DNA of 64,000 nucleotides from Azospirillum canadense (lineage in GTDB: Bacteria; Pseudomonadota; Alphaproteobacteria; Azospirillales; Azospirillaceae), in the NCBI RefSeq assembly GCF_025961225.1, contig NZ_JAOQNG010000003.1:372001-436000 (forward strand). Reading direction: 5' to 3'. The notes under the pieces were generated by a model. That model worked only from the letters and a program-made list of their open reading frames with translations, was not told the origin of the DNA and did no database searches. Shown here piece after piece: positions 51,487 through 60,163 of the stretch. The position numbers and the translations under genes are program-made. Position 1 is the first letter of the stretch. Every line of letters starts with the position of its first letter.

Positions 51487-52410
51487 ATGACCTTTCTATT
51501 CAATTCGGACGCCGCGCGCGGCGCTGTCTTCGCCAAGGTTTTCGCCAGCGAGCTGCCCGACCTCCCCTTTTCGATGGACCCGGCCACCGTCGATCCCGAC
51601 GCGGTCCGTTACCTGATCAGCTGGACCATCCCGGACAGCATTGCCCGCTACCACAATCTGGAGATCGTCTTTTCCATCGGGGCCGGGGTGGACCAGTTCA
51701 CCATGGCCGCCCTGCCCCCGTCCGTGAAGGTGGTGCGCATGGTGGAGGACAGCATCATCCGCATGATGCAGGAATACGTCACGCTGGCCGTGCTGACCCT
51801 GCATCGCCAGATGCCGGCCTATCGCGCCCAGCAGGCGGCGCGCGTCTGGCGCGCCCTGCCCCAGCCGCAAGCGGCACAGCGGCGGGTCGGCGTGCTGGGG
51901 CTGGGCGTGGTGGGTCAGGCGGTGCTGGAGCGGCTGAAGCCCTTCGGCTTCCCGCTGTCGGCCTGGAGCCGCTCGCCCCGCCAGCTTGACGGCGTGACCT
52001 GTCACCATGGCGCGGACGGCCTCGACGCGATGCTGGCCGACACCGACATCCTGATCGTCCTGTTGCCGCTGACGCCTGACACCCGCGGAATCCTCGATGC
52101 CCGGTTGCTCGCCAAGCTGCCCCGGGGTGCCGGGCTGGTCCACACCGGGCGCGGGCCGCAGCTGGACCACGCCGCACTGCTGGACGCGCTCGACGGCGGC
52201 CAGTTGTCGGGAGCGGTGGTCGATGTGACCGATCCGGAGCCGCTGCCGGCCGACCATCCCTTCTGGACCCACCCGAGCATCGTGCTGACCCCGCACATCG
52301 GCAGCGTGGCCGAGCCGGATAGCGCGGCGCGGGTCGTCATCGCCAACCTTCGCCGGCATTTCGCCGGGCAGGACCCGGTCGGGCTGGTCGACCGGCAACG
52401 CGGCTACTGA
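51487..52410 (+). CDS. D-2-hydroxyacid dehydrogenase (glyoxylate/hydroxypyruvate reductase A-like)
   Basis: A 307-residue NAD(P)-dependent reductase. The nucleotide motif is RRVGVLGLGVVGQAVLERL, and the catalytic trio is seen as Arg in LVHTGRGPQ, Glu in DVTDPEPLPADHPFW and His in VLTPHIGSVAEPD. It would interconvert a 2-keto acid and its D-hydroxy acid. The short N-terminal domain and lack of extra motifs fit the GhrA group. Second gene of the operon. Confidence 0.88.
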   Translation: MTFLFNSDAARGAVFAKVFASELPDLPFSMDPATVDPDAVRYLISWTIPDSIARYHNLEIVFSIGAGVDQFTMAALPPSVKVVRMVEDSIIRMMQEYVTLAVLTLHRQMPAYRAQQAARVWRALPQPQAAQRRVGVLGLGVVGQAVLERLKPFGFPLSAWSRSPRQLDGVTCHHGADGLDAMLADTDILIVLLPLTPDTRGILDARLLAKLPRGAGLVHTGRGPQLDHAALLDALDGGQLSGAVVDVTDPEPLPADHPFWTHPSIVLTPHIGSVAEPDSAARVVIANLRRHFAGQDPVGLVDRQRGY

Positions 52411-52481
52411 CGCCGACGCTCAACCTTTTCCCTGTGGCCTTCTCCCCGCGGCACAGCCGCTCACCAACAAGGGTTTCCCTC

Positions 52482-52835
52482 ATGTCGCTGCTCAAGACCA
52501 TCGATCGCGCCCCGACCTTCGCCCCGCGGGAATCGACTCCGACGCCGGACCGGCTGATCGCCGGGTCGCCCGCCTTCAAAACCTGGGCGCAGGATGCCGC
52601 CAAGGACGACACCGTCCGGACCGGCGTGTGGGAGGCCACGCCGGGCGAAACCCGCTCGATCAAGGGCGAGACCTTCGAGTTCTGCCACATCCTGTCCGGC
52701 GTCGTCGAAATCACCCCGGACGGCGGAGAACCGGTGGTCTACCGCGCGGGCGACAGCTTCATCATGAAGCCGGGCTTCACCGGCGTGTGGAAGACCATTG
52801 AGACGGTCCGCAAGATCTACCTCATCATCGACTGA
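52482..52835 (+). CDS. cupin domain protein (DUF861/EutQ-like)
   Basis: A 117-residue single-domain cupin. Residues GVWEATPGETRSIKGETFEF and HILSGVVEITPDGGEP form the beta-barrel strands, and AGDSFIMKPGFTGVW the second cupin motif. Such small cupins next to amino-acid or sugar catabolic genes act as isomerases, lyases or sensors; its function here is not clear. The ATG at 52482 begins the homology, and the next gene follows after 9 bases. Confidence 0.8.
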   Translation: MSLLKTIDRAPTFAPRESTPTPDRLIAGSPAFKTWAQDAAKDDTVRTGVWEATPGETRSIKGETFEFCHILSGVVEITPDGGEPVVYRAGDSFIMKPGFTGVWKTIETVRKIYLIID

Positions 52836-52844
52836 GGGTGCGTC

Positions 52845-54308
52845 ATGAGCCTGTCCTTCGACCCGGACCGCCTGCCGCTGCCGGTTGGCCATTTCATCGG
52901 CGACCGCCTGATTCCGGCAGAGGCCGGGCTGCCCATGCATCGCCCATCGGACGGCCGGGCCTATGCCGACTGCCCGGTGGCCTCGTCCGACCTCGTCGAT
53001 GAAGCGGTCGCCACCGCGCAGGCCGCCCTGAAGTCCAGCAACTGGGGCGGCGTGCGCCCGCGGGAACGCACCGCCGTGCTGCAACGCTGGGCCGCCCTGA
53101 TCGAGGAGGAGGCGGAAACCCTGGCGAAGGTGGAGGCACTGTCGTCCACCCGCCCGGTCGGCCAGTTGGTCGCCGGCGACGTCGCGGTGACGGCCGAGCA
53201 GATCCGCTTCTTCGCCGAATTCGCCGACAAGGAGGGTGGCGACCTCGCCCCCAGCGACGACGGCAGCCTGGGCATGGTGATGACGGAGCCGTACGGCGTC
53301 GTCGGAGCCATTACGCCGTGGAACTTCCCGCTGTCGATGGCGGGCTGGAAGCTCGGCCCGGCGCTGGCCGCCGGCAACGCGGTGGTGCTGAAGCCGTCGG
53401 AGATGACGCCCTTCTCCACCGTCCTGCTGGCGCAGCTGGCGGCGAAGGCCGGCGTTCCCGCCGGTCTGATCAACATCGTCCAGGGCGACGGCCCGACCAC
53501 CGGCGCCGCCATCTCCCGCCATCCCGGCATCGCCAAGGTCAGCTTCACTGGGTCGACGGCGGCGGGATCGGCGATCATGGCCGACATCGCCCGCAGCGGC
53601 GTCAAGCCGATGACGCTGGAGCTGGGCGGCAAGAGCCCGCAGGTCGTCTTCGCCGACGCCGACCTGGAGAAGGCGGCCGCCGCCATCGCCACCAGCGTGC
53701 TGTCCAACGCCGGCCAGGCCTGCGTCGCCGGATCGCGCCTGCTGGTTGAATCACGGGTGGCCGAGCCGCTGATCGGCATGATCCTGGGGCACATGCGCGC
53801 CGTCCGTCCCGGCCCGACCTGGCGGGAGGAGACGCGCTATTCCCCCATCATCTCCGAACGGCAGCGCGCCCGCATCCACGCCATCGTCACGGCGTCGCTC
53901 GTCGGGTCGGTGGAGTGCCTGACCGGTGGGGCGCCGATGGACGGCGAGGGGTATTTCTACGCGCCGACCCTGCTGGCCGGGGTCGATCAAAGCTCCCCCG
54001 CCGTGGTGGAGGAGATCTTCGGCCCGGTCCTGACCGTGCAGAGCTTCGACACCGAGGAGGAGGCGATGGCGCTGGCCGACCATCCCACCTACGGCCTTGC
54101 CGCCGGCCTCTACACCCGCGACCTGTCGCGCGCCATCCGCCTGACCCGGCGCCTCCAGGCTGGAACGGTGTGGGTCAACCGCTATGGCCGCTCGCGCGAC
54201 CACATCCTGCCGACCGGCGGCTACAAGCGCTCCGGCATCGGCAAGGATCTGGGGCGCGAGGCCTATCTCGCCAACCGCCGCAGCAAAAGCGTGCTGATCG
54301 GCCTGTAA
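52845..54308 (+). CDS. NAD(P)-dependent aldehyde dehydrogenase
   Basis: A 487-residue aldehyde dehydrogenase with the family landmarks GVVGAITPWNFPLSMAGWKL, FTGSTAAGSAIM, the general base in MTLELGGKSP and the nucleophile in NAGQACVAGSRLL. It oxidises an aldehyde to the acid; relatives act on 4-aminobutanal, betaine aldehyde or gamma-glutamyl-aminobutanal. Third member of the operon's oxidation steps, with the GabD-like enzyme as a second, different ALDH. Confidence 0.9.
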   Translation: MSLSFDPDRLPLPVGHFIGDRLIPAEAGLPMHRPSDGRAYADCPVASSDLVDEAVATAQAALKSSNWGGVRPRERTAVLQRWAALIEEEAETLAKVEALSSTRPVGQLVAGDVAVTAEQIRFFAEFADKEGGDLAPSDDGSLGMVMTEPYGVVGAITPWNFPLSMAGWKLGPALAAGNAVVLKPSEMTPFSTVLLAQLAAKAGVPAGLINIVQGDGPTTGAAISRHPGIAKVSFTGSTAAGSAIMADIARSGVKPMTLELGGKSPQVVFADADLEKAAAAIATSVLSNAGQACVAGSRLLVESRVAEPLIGMILGHMRAVRPGPTWREETRYSPIISERQRARIHAIVTASLVGSVECLTGGAPMDGEGYFYAPTLLAGVDQSSPAVVEEIFGPVLTVQSFDTEEEAMALADHPTYGLAAGLYTRDLSRAIRLTRRLQAGTVWVNRYGRSRDHILPTGGYKRSGIGKDLGREAYLANRRSKSVLIGL

Positions 54309-54336
54309 CTCGACGACAACCGGCAAGGGACGTTCG

Positions 54337-55380
54337 ATGAAAACCCACTCCATTGCGATCATCAAGGGCGACGGCATCGGACATCCCGTGGTCGATGCCG
54401 CCTGGGAAGTCCTGCAGGCCGCGGCGAAGCCGTCCGGCTTCGCGCTGGAGGGCACGGAGATGCCCTGGTCCTGCGCCCACTACAAGGAAACCGGCGTCAT
54501 GATGCCCGCCGACGGCATCGACACGCTGCGCAAGTACGACGCCATCCTGCTGGGTGCCGTCGGCTGGCCGGCGGAGGTGCCGGACGCGGTATCGCTGCAC
54601 GGGCTGCTGCTGCCCATCCGCAAGGCGTTCGACCAGTACGCCAACGTCCGCCCGCACCGGCTGCTGCCGGGGGTGGACGGGCCGCTGCGCCGCGGCGGTT
54701 TCGACATCCTGTGCATCCGCGAGAACACCGAGGGCGAATATGCCGGCGCCGGCGGGCGCGTCCATCAGGGGACCGCGCAGGAAGTGGCGGTGGAGACCGG
54801 CATCTTCACCCGCATGGGGGTGGAGCGGATCCTGCGCTTCGCCTTCGCCCAGGCCCGCGCCCGGCGCGGCAAGCTGGCCTCCGTCACCAAGTCGAACGCG
54901 CAGAAGCATTCGATGGTGTTCTGGGACGAGATCACCCGCCAGCTGGCCGCCGAGCACCCGGACGTCGAAGTGACGAGCTATCACGTCGACGCCATGGCGG
55001 CGCGCATGGTGACGGCGCCGGAAAGCCTGGACGTCGTCGTCGCTTCCAACCTGTTCGGCGACATCCTCACCGATCTGGGGGCGGCGATCCAGGGCGGGCT
55101 GGGCTTCGCCGCCTCGGCCAACCTGAACCCCGAGCGCAAGACGCCGTCGATGTTCGAGCCGGTGCACGGATCGGCCCCCGACATCGCCCATCTCGGCATC
55201 GCCAACCCGATCGCCGCCATCTGGTCGGGCGCGATGATGCTGGAGCATCTGGGGGAGAAGGCCGCCGCTGACCGCGTCATGGCGGCGCTGGGCGACACCA
55301 CCGGCCGGGGCATCGGCACGGTTCCCGGCAAGGACAAGACGGACGCGATCACCGCCGCCGTGCTGTCGGCCCTGTCCTGA
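54337..55380 (+). CDS. tartrate dehydrogenase/isopropylmalate dehydrogenase family protein
   Basis: A 347-residue metal- and NAD-dependent beta-decarboxylating dehydrogenase. Motifs are IIKGDGIGHPVVDAAWEVL at the N terminus, the substrate loop ILCIRENTEGEYAGAGG, VTKSNAQKHSMVFWDEI, DVVVASNLFGDILTDLGAAI with metal-binding Asp residues, and FEPVHGSAPDIA. The pattern fits tartrate/D-malate dehydrogenases (TtuC, DmlA) better than LeuB. It would oxidise a hydroxy-acid formed by the earlier enzymes. Confidence 0.88.
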   Translation: MKTHSIAIIKGDGIGHPVVDAAWEVLQAAAKPSGFALEGTEMPWSCAHYKETGVMMPADGIDTLRKYDAILLGAVGWPAEVPDAVSLHGLLLPIRKAFDQYANVRPHRLLPGVDGPLRRGGFDILCIRENTEGEYAGAGGRVHQGTAQEVAVETGIFTRMGVERILRFAFAQARARRGKLASVTKSNAQKHSMVFWDEITRQLAAEHPDVEVTSYHVDAMAARMVTAPESLDVVVASNLFGDILTDLGAAIQGGLGFAASANLNPERKTPSMFEPVHGSAPDIAHLGIANPIAAIWSGAMMLEHLGEKAAADRVMAALGDTTGRGIGTVPGKDKTDAITAAVLSALS

Positions 55381-55423
55381 TGCCGGTCGCCTCGAAACCC
55401 TACGCAGCGGAAAACACACGACC

Positions 55424-56881
55424 ATGACTCATTACCTGACGGACCCCTCCCTGTTCCGCGAACAGGGGCTGATCGGCGGGCGCTGGTGCGACGGGGCGGC
55501 CGGCCGGACCATCGACGTCCAGAATCCGGCGACCGGCCGTGCCCTCGGCAGCGTTCCCGACATGGACGGAACCGACGCCCGCGACGCCATCGCCGCCGCG
55601 GCCCAAGCGTACCCTGCGTGGCGCCGGCGCACCCATGCCGACCGTGCCGCGCTGCTGGAGCGCTGGCACGCGCTGATGATCGAGAACCTGGAGGATCTGG
55701 CCCGCATCCTGACGCTGGAGCAGGGAAAGCCGCTGGAGGAAGCGCGGGGCGAGATCCGCTATGGCGCCTCCTTCGTCAAATGGTTCGCGGAGGAGGCGCG
55801 GCGCATCGGCGGGACCACCATCCCCTCCCCCACCCCGGACCGCCGCATCGTCGTGCTGAAGGAGCCGGTCGGCGTCTGCGGCATCATCACGCCGTGGAAC
55901 TTCCCCAACGCCATGATCACCCGCAAGGTGGCCCCGGCGCTGGCCGCCGGCTGCACCGTGGTGATCAAGCCGTCGGACTTCACCCCCTATTCGGCGCTGG
56001 CGCTCGGCGTGCTGGCGGAGCGGGCGGGCATCCCGGCCGGCGTGGTCAACATCCTGACCGGCCGTCCCGAAGCCATCGGCGAGGAAATCCTGGCGAACGA
56101 GACCGTCCGCAAGATCTCCTTCACCGGCTCCACCCGCGTCGGCTCCCTGCTGATGCGCGGGGCCGCCGCCGGCATCAAGCGGCTGAGCTTGGAGCTGGGC
56201 GGCAACGCGCCCTTCATCGTGTTCGACGACGCCGAATTGGATCAGGCGGTGGACGGGGTCATCCTGTCCAAGTTCCGCAACGGCGGGCAGACCTGCGTCT
56301 GCGCCAACCGCATCCTGGTGCAGTCCGGCGTCTATGACGCGTTCCGCGACCGGCTGGTCGCCCGCGTCAACGCCATGCAGGTGGGATCGGGGCTGGAGCC
56401 GGGGGTCGCCATCGGCCCGATGATCAACGCCGCCGCCGTCGCCAAGATCGAGCGCCACGTCGCCGACGCGGTCGCCAAGGGGGCGAGCGTCGCGTCCTCC
56501 GCCGTCGCGGCGCCGGGCCCGCAGTTCGTCGCCCCGGTGGTGCTGACCGACGCCACCACCGACATGCTGCTTGCCAACGAGGAGACCTTCGGCCCGGTGG
56601 CGCCGCTGTTCCGCTTCGAGACGGAGGGGGAGGCCATCGCGCTCGCCAACGCCACGCCCTTCGGGCTGGCCGCCTATTTCTACACGCAGAACCTCGCGCG
56701 GTCCTGGCGGGTGGGCGAAGCGCTGGAGGCCGGCATGATCGGGCTGAACACCGGCGCCATCTCCACCGAGGTCGCCCCCTTCGGCGGCGTCAAGCAGTCC
56801 GGCCTGGGCCGCGAAGGGGCGCAGGTGGGGATTGAGGAATATCTGGAGCTGAAGACCTTCCACATCGGCGGGCTGGGCTGA
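55424..56881 (+). CDS. gabD: succinate-semialdehyde dehydrogenase-like ALDH (GabD type)
   Basis: A 485-residue aldehyde dehydrogenase of the GabD group: GVCGIITPWNFPNAMITRK, FTGSTRVGSLLM, LSLELGGNAPFIVF and a catalytic loop NGGQTCVCANRIL, where the Cys-x-Cys pair is the redox switch of succinate-semialdehyde dehydrogenases. It feeds succinate to the citrate cycle from 4-aminobutyrate-type intermediates, consistent with the amine/opine genes around it. Last gene of the operon. Confidence 0.88.
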   Translation: MTHYLTDPSLFREQGLIGGRWCDGAAGRTIDVQNPATGRALGSVPDMDGTDARDAIAAAAQAYPAWRRRTHADRAALLERWHALMIENLEDLARILTLEQGKPLEEARGEIRYGASFVKWFAEEARRIGGTTIPSPTPDRRIVVLKEPVGVCGIITPWNFPNAMITRKVAPALAAGCTVVIKPSDFTPYSALALGVLAERAGIPAGVVNILTGRPEAIGEEILANETVRKISFTGSTRVGSLLMRGAAAGIKRLSLELGGNAPFIVFDDAELDQAVDGVILSKFRNGGQTCVCANRILVQSGVYDAFRDRLVARVNAMQVGSGLEPGVAIGPMINAAAVAKIERHVADAVAKGASVASSAVAAPGPQFVAPVVLTDATTDMLLANEETFGPVAPLFRFETEGEAIALANATPFGLAAYFYTQNLARSWRVGEALEAGMIGLNTGAISTEVAPFGGVKQSGLGREGAQVGIEEYLELKTFHIGGLG

Positions 56882-56896
56882 CGCCCAGGGACCAAA

Positions 56897-56937
56897 ATCC
56901 CGGCGGGAGCGCTCCAACGCTCCCGCCGGGATTTTTT
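56897..56937 (+). terminator. strong Rho-independent terminator
   Basis: A perfect 15-bp GC-rich stem (56897-56911 with 56918-56932) with a 6-base loop, extended by A-T pairs, and followed by a run of T residues (56932-56937). It ends the 50311-56881 operon and also shields the convergent PuuB-like gene. Confidence 0.92.
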
Positions 56938-56951
56938 ATGCTTCCCGACCG

Positions 56952-58226
56952 TCACTGAATGCGGTCGAGCGCCTTGTAGTACAGGCCGACCAGCGGCAGG
57001 AACCAGGGCTTGCCGAAATGGCCGGGAACGGCGGGCCAGGACAGTCCCTTCAGCGGGTTCTTGTCCTCGCGACCCAGGATCGCGTCGGCCATGGTCATGC
57101 CGAGATGGGTGGACAGCTGCGCCCCGTGGCCGGAATAGCCCATGGCGTACCACAGGCCGTCCTGGTAGCCGGCGCGCGGGTAACGGTCGCTGGTCATGTC
57201 CACCAGACCGCCCCAGCAGTAATCGATGTCGATGGTGGCGATCTGCGGGAAGATCCGCGCGAGGCTCGCGCGCAGGATTTCCCCGCTCTTGGCGTCGGAT
57301 CGCTGGTCGGAGGTGGCCGAGAAGCGCGCCCGTCCGCCGAAGATCAGCCGCCGGTCGGGCGACAGTCGGAAGTAGTTGCCGATGTTCATCGACGTGACGT
57401 AGGTGCGGTTGCCGGGCACCACCGACGCGATCTCGTCGTCGCTCAACGGGCGGGTGGCGATGATGAAGCTGCCGACCGAGATGATGCGGCGGCGGAAGTG
57501 GCTGAAGTTCGGCGTGGTGTAGGCGCCGGTGGCGACCAGCACCTGATTGGCGGTGATCGTGCCGCGCGGGGTGGACAGCGTGTGGCGGTCGCCCGAGCGG
57601 GTGATGGCGCCGACCGGCGCGTGTTCGACCAGGACCGCGCCATGCCGCTTGGCGGCGTCCGCCAGCCCGGTGGCGAAGCGGCCCATATGCATCATGGCGC
57701 TCTTGCGCGACAGCATCGCGCCGTAGAAGGGCGAGCCGACCTCCCCCTTCAGATCCTCGGCGGTCAGCAGCGCGGTGTCGGGATCGACCTCGCGGTGCAC
57801 CGCCTCGAAGTTGCGGGCGATGGTTTCGAAATGCGCGGGCTTCGAGGCCAGCTTCAGCTTGCCGGCACGGCGGAAGTTGCAGTCGATCCCCTCCTCGGCG
57901 ATCAGCGCCTCCAGCGTGTCGATGGACTGGTCGAAGGCGCGGTAGAGCGCGATGGCGCGCTCCGTCCCCAGGGCGGTCTTGGCGGCGACGAAGCTGTGGG
58001 CCAGACCGTTGTTGAGGTGCCCGCCGTTGCGTCCGGACGCGCCGCCGCCGACGCTGCCCGCTTCCAGCACGATCACCCGCGCGCCGGCCTTGGCCAGCTG
58101 GCGAGCGGCACCCAGGCCGGTGAACCCCCCTCCGACAATGGCGACGTCGTAATGGCCCTCGACGGCCCCCTCGGCTCCGCCCGCGAAGGCGGGAGCGGTG
58201 TCGTGCCAGTAGGAGACGAATTTCAT
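56952..58226 (-). CDS. FAD-dependent amine oxidase (PuuB/gamma-glutamylputrescine oxidase-like)
   Basis: A 424-residue DAO-family flavoprotein: DVAIVGGGFTGLGAARQLAK (residues 27-46), GGGASGRNGGHLNNGL, and the FAD-closing GLVDMTSDRYPRAG with GLWYAMGYSGHGAQLSTHLG. The order and the N-terminal SYWHDTAP resemble gamma-glutamylputrescine oxidoreductase. It would oxidise a secondary amine to an aldehyde for the ALDH enzymes. I use the ATG at 58226, ten bases after AGAAGGA; 58244 is possible. Confidence 0.87.
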   Translation of the reverse strand: MKFVSYWHDTAPAFAGGAEGAVEGHYDVAIVGGGFTGLGAARQLAKAGARVIVLEAGSVGGGASGRNGGHLNNGLAHSFVAAKTALGTERAIALYRAFDQSIDTLEALIAEEGIDCNFRRAGKLKLASKPAHFETIARNFEAVHREVDPDTALLTAEDLKGEVGSPFYGAMLSRKSAMMHMGRFATGLADAAKRHGAVLVEHAPVGAITRSGDRHTLSTPRGTITANQVLVATGAYTTPNFSHFRRRIISVGSFIIATRPLSDDEIASVVPGNRTYVTSMNIGNYFRLSPDRRLIFGGRARFSATSDQRSDAKSGEILRASLARIFPQIATIDIDYCWGGLVDMTSDRYPRAGYQDGLWYAMGYSGHGAQLSTHLGMTMADAILGREDKNPLKGLSWPAVPGHFGKPWFLPLVGLYYKALDRIQ

Positions 58227-58269
58227 GGCCTGGGTCCTTCTCATTGCAGCCTGAACCTAAAATTGTCCC

Positions 58270-58938
58270 TTACAGCCCGACCACGCCGGGCAGGCCGGAG
58301 ATGTCGGAAATCTCGACATAGCCGTAGAAGGGGTTGGCCGGTTCGTGGCCGCGGTTGACCCACACCTTGTTGCGGATCCCCAGATCGTGCGCCGACATCA
58401 GGTCGTAGCGGAAGGAGGAGGAGCAGTGCAGGATGTCCTCCGGCCCGCAGCCGAGCATGTCGAACATGTATTCGAACGCCTGGAAGCGCGGCTTGTAGGC
58501 CTGCGCCTGTTCGGCGGTGTAGACGGCGTGGAACGGCGCGCCCAGCTTCGCCACGTTCGACGGGATCTGGTCGTTCATCGCGTTGGACAGGATGACCAGC
58601 GGGATCTCCTTGGCCACCTTGGCCAGCCCGGCCGGCACGTCGGCGTGCGGACCCCAGGTGGGGACCCGCTCGTAGACCATGCGCGCGTCCTCCTCGCGGA
58701 AGACGACGTTGTTGCGCTTGCAGGTGCGTTCCAGCGAATTGTGCACGACCTCGGCGTAGGGCTTCCAGTCGCCCAGGATCTCGTCGAGGCGGTAGGCGGC
58801 GAAATTCTTGATGAACTCCGTCATCCGCGCTTCGTCGAGGATCGATCCGTACAGATCGCGCGCGGCTTCGGCCATCTGAAAGTTGATCAGCGTGCCGTGG
58901 CAATCGAAGGTGACGTATTTCGGCCGAAACTGGCTCAT
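58270..58938 (-). CDS. type II HAD hydrolase (haloacid dehalogenase-like)
   Basis: A 222-residue HAD protein with the nucleophile Asp in VTFDCHGTLINF (residues 9-20), Ser/Asn motif VILSNAMNDQI, Lys in QAYKPRFQAFEYM and the final loop CSSSFRYDLMSAHDLGI. The arrangement is that of L-2-haloacid dehalogenases, though many such proteins are of unknown substrate. AAGGAAGC precedes the ATG. It ends 44 bases before the PuuB-like start on the same strand and is probably co-transcribed. Confidence 0.85.
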   Translation of the reverse strand: MSQFRPKYVTFDCHGTLINFQMAEAARDLYGSILDEARMTEFIKNFAAYRLDEILGDWKPYAEVVHNSLERTCKRNNVVFREEDARMVYERVPTWGPHADVPAGLAKVAKEIPLVILSNAMNDQIPSNVAKLGAPFHAVYTAEQAQAYKPRFQAFEYMFDMLGCGPEDILHCSSSFRYDLMSAHDLGIRNKVWVNRGHEPANPFYGYVEISDISGLPGVVGL

Positions 58939-59280
58939 GGCTGCTTCCTTGATGTGGAGCGCGATGGGAAAGGGCGCGATCGACCCTGCCCCACGATCCT
59001 AGCCCCGCCGCGACGCCGGGCCTGACCGAATTGCCCGGCGCGAAAGCACAAAGTTCCGTTTCCGTCTCGGCACTCAGCATTTGGTTGGGAGGGAAACGGC
59101 GCTCGCGCGTCCCGAACGGGGTACGGACGCCCCATCCGCGGGTTCGGCGGTGTCCGCCACGGCATAAGATGCGGCGGGCTGCCGAAGCAAAGGTGAAAGA
59201 TGTCGCGGCGGGTGTCGCCTTCAGACAATCGTCCGGGGGCGGTGCGCCCACTCTTGGGGCAGAGGGTGAAAGGACTGCCG
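58939..59280. other. divergent intergenic region, no gene recognised
   Basis: About 340 bp between the HAD gene (-) and the GNAT gene (+). ORFs here are short and lack homology that I can recognise. Promoters for both directions must lie in it, but I found no convincing -10/-35 pair or strong palindrome. Confidence 0.4.
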
Positions 59281-60150
59281 ATGAGCAAGAACACAGTTCG
59301 CAACAAAGCGGTTCACTGTCTGGCGTTCGAGCCGAAGCATCTCACGGACGCGCTCGCCCTGTCGCGGCAGGCGCAATGGCCGCACCGTCTGGAAGACTGG
59401 TCCCTGACCCTTGCGCTGAGCGAGGGATTGGTCGCCGTGGACGCCGAGACGTCGCAAGTGGTCGGCACGGTGCTGATGACGCCCTATGGCGAGGACGCCG
59501 CCACCATCAACATGGTCATCGTCGATGACGGCTGGCGCGGGCAGGGCCTTGGCCGCCGCCTGATGGACGAGGCCATGACGCTGGCGGGAGACCGCCCCCT
59601 GCGCCTCGTCGCCACCAGCGACGGGCTGCCGCTGTACGAAAAGCTGGGCTTTCGCGAGGTCGGCACCGTCCTTCAGCACCAGGGGGAAGCCGGTCCGGTG
59701 CCGCTTGTTGCGGCGGGAGAGGTTGTCCCGGCCGGCGCCGGCGACCGCGCCGCCATCGCCGCCCTGGACCGGCAGGCCTTCGGCGCCGACCGCGGCCTTC
59801 TCCTGGAGCGTTTCGCCGAGCGTGGATCCTGCACGCTGCTGCGCCGGAACGGCGCTCCCGTCGGCTTCGCGGCGCTGCGCGACTTCGGCCGTGGGCGGGT
59901 CATCGGCCCGGTGGTGGCCCCCGACGCGGACGGCGCCAAGGCCCTGATCGGCCCGATCATCGCCGCGCATCCCGGAAAATTCCTGCGGGTGGACACCACC
60001 GCCGACACCGGCCTCGGCCCATGGCTGGCCGATTGCGGCCTGCGCCATGTCGGCGGCGGCATCGCCATGCGCCGCCCCGCGTCCACGGCAACCGGTATCT
60101 CGCCCGCCCCCGTTTCGACTTACGCGCTCGCCAGCCAGGCACTCGGCTGA
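59281..60150 (+). CDS. GNAT family N-acetyltransferase, two-domain
   Basis: A 289-residue protein with a good first acetyltransferase domain (INMVIVDDGWRGQGLGRRLM acetyl-CoA loop, then LVATSDGLPLYEKLGFREVG) and a second, more divergent domain. It is a paralogue of the protein at 49067-50005, sharing WPHRLEDW and the end ALASQALG. GAAAGGA stands before the ATG. It is followed after 13 bases by a class III aminotransferase, so it may acetylate or protect an amine intermediate. Confidence 0.83.
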   Translation: MSKNTVRNKAVHCLAFEPKHLTDALALSRQAQWPHRLEDWSLTLALSEGLVAVDAETSQVVGTVLMTPYGEDAATINMVIVDDGWRGQGLGRRLMDEAMTLAGDRPLRLVATSDGLPLYEKLGFREVGTVLQHQGEAGPVPLVAAGEVVPAGAGDRAAIAALDRQAFGADRGLLLERFAERGSCTLLRRNGAPVGFAALRDFGRGRVIGPVVAPDADGAKALIGPIIAAHPGKFLRVDTTADTGLGPWLADCGLRHVGGGIAMRRPASTATGISPAPVSTYALASQALG

Positions 60151-60163
60151 TTCGGAGAGGACC

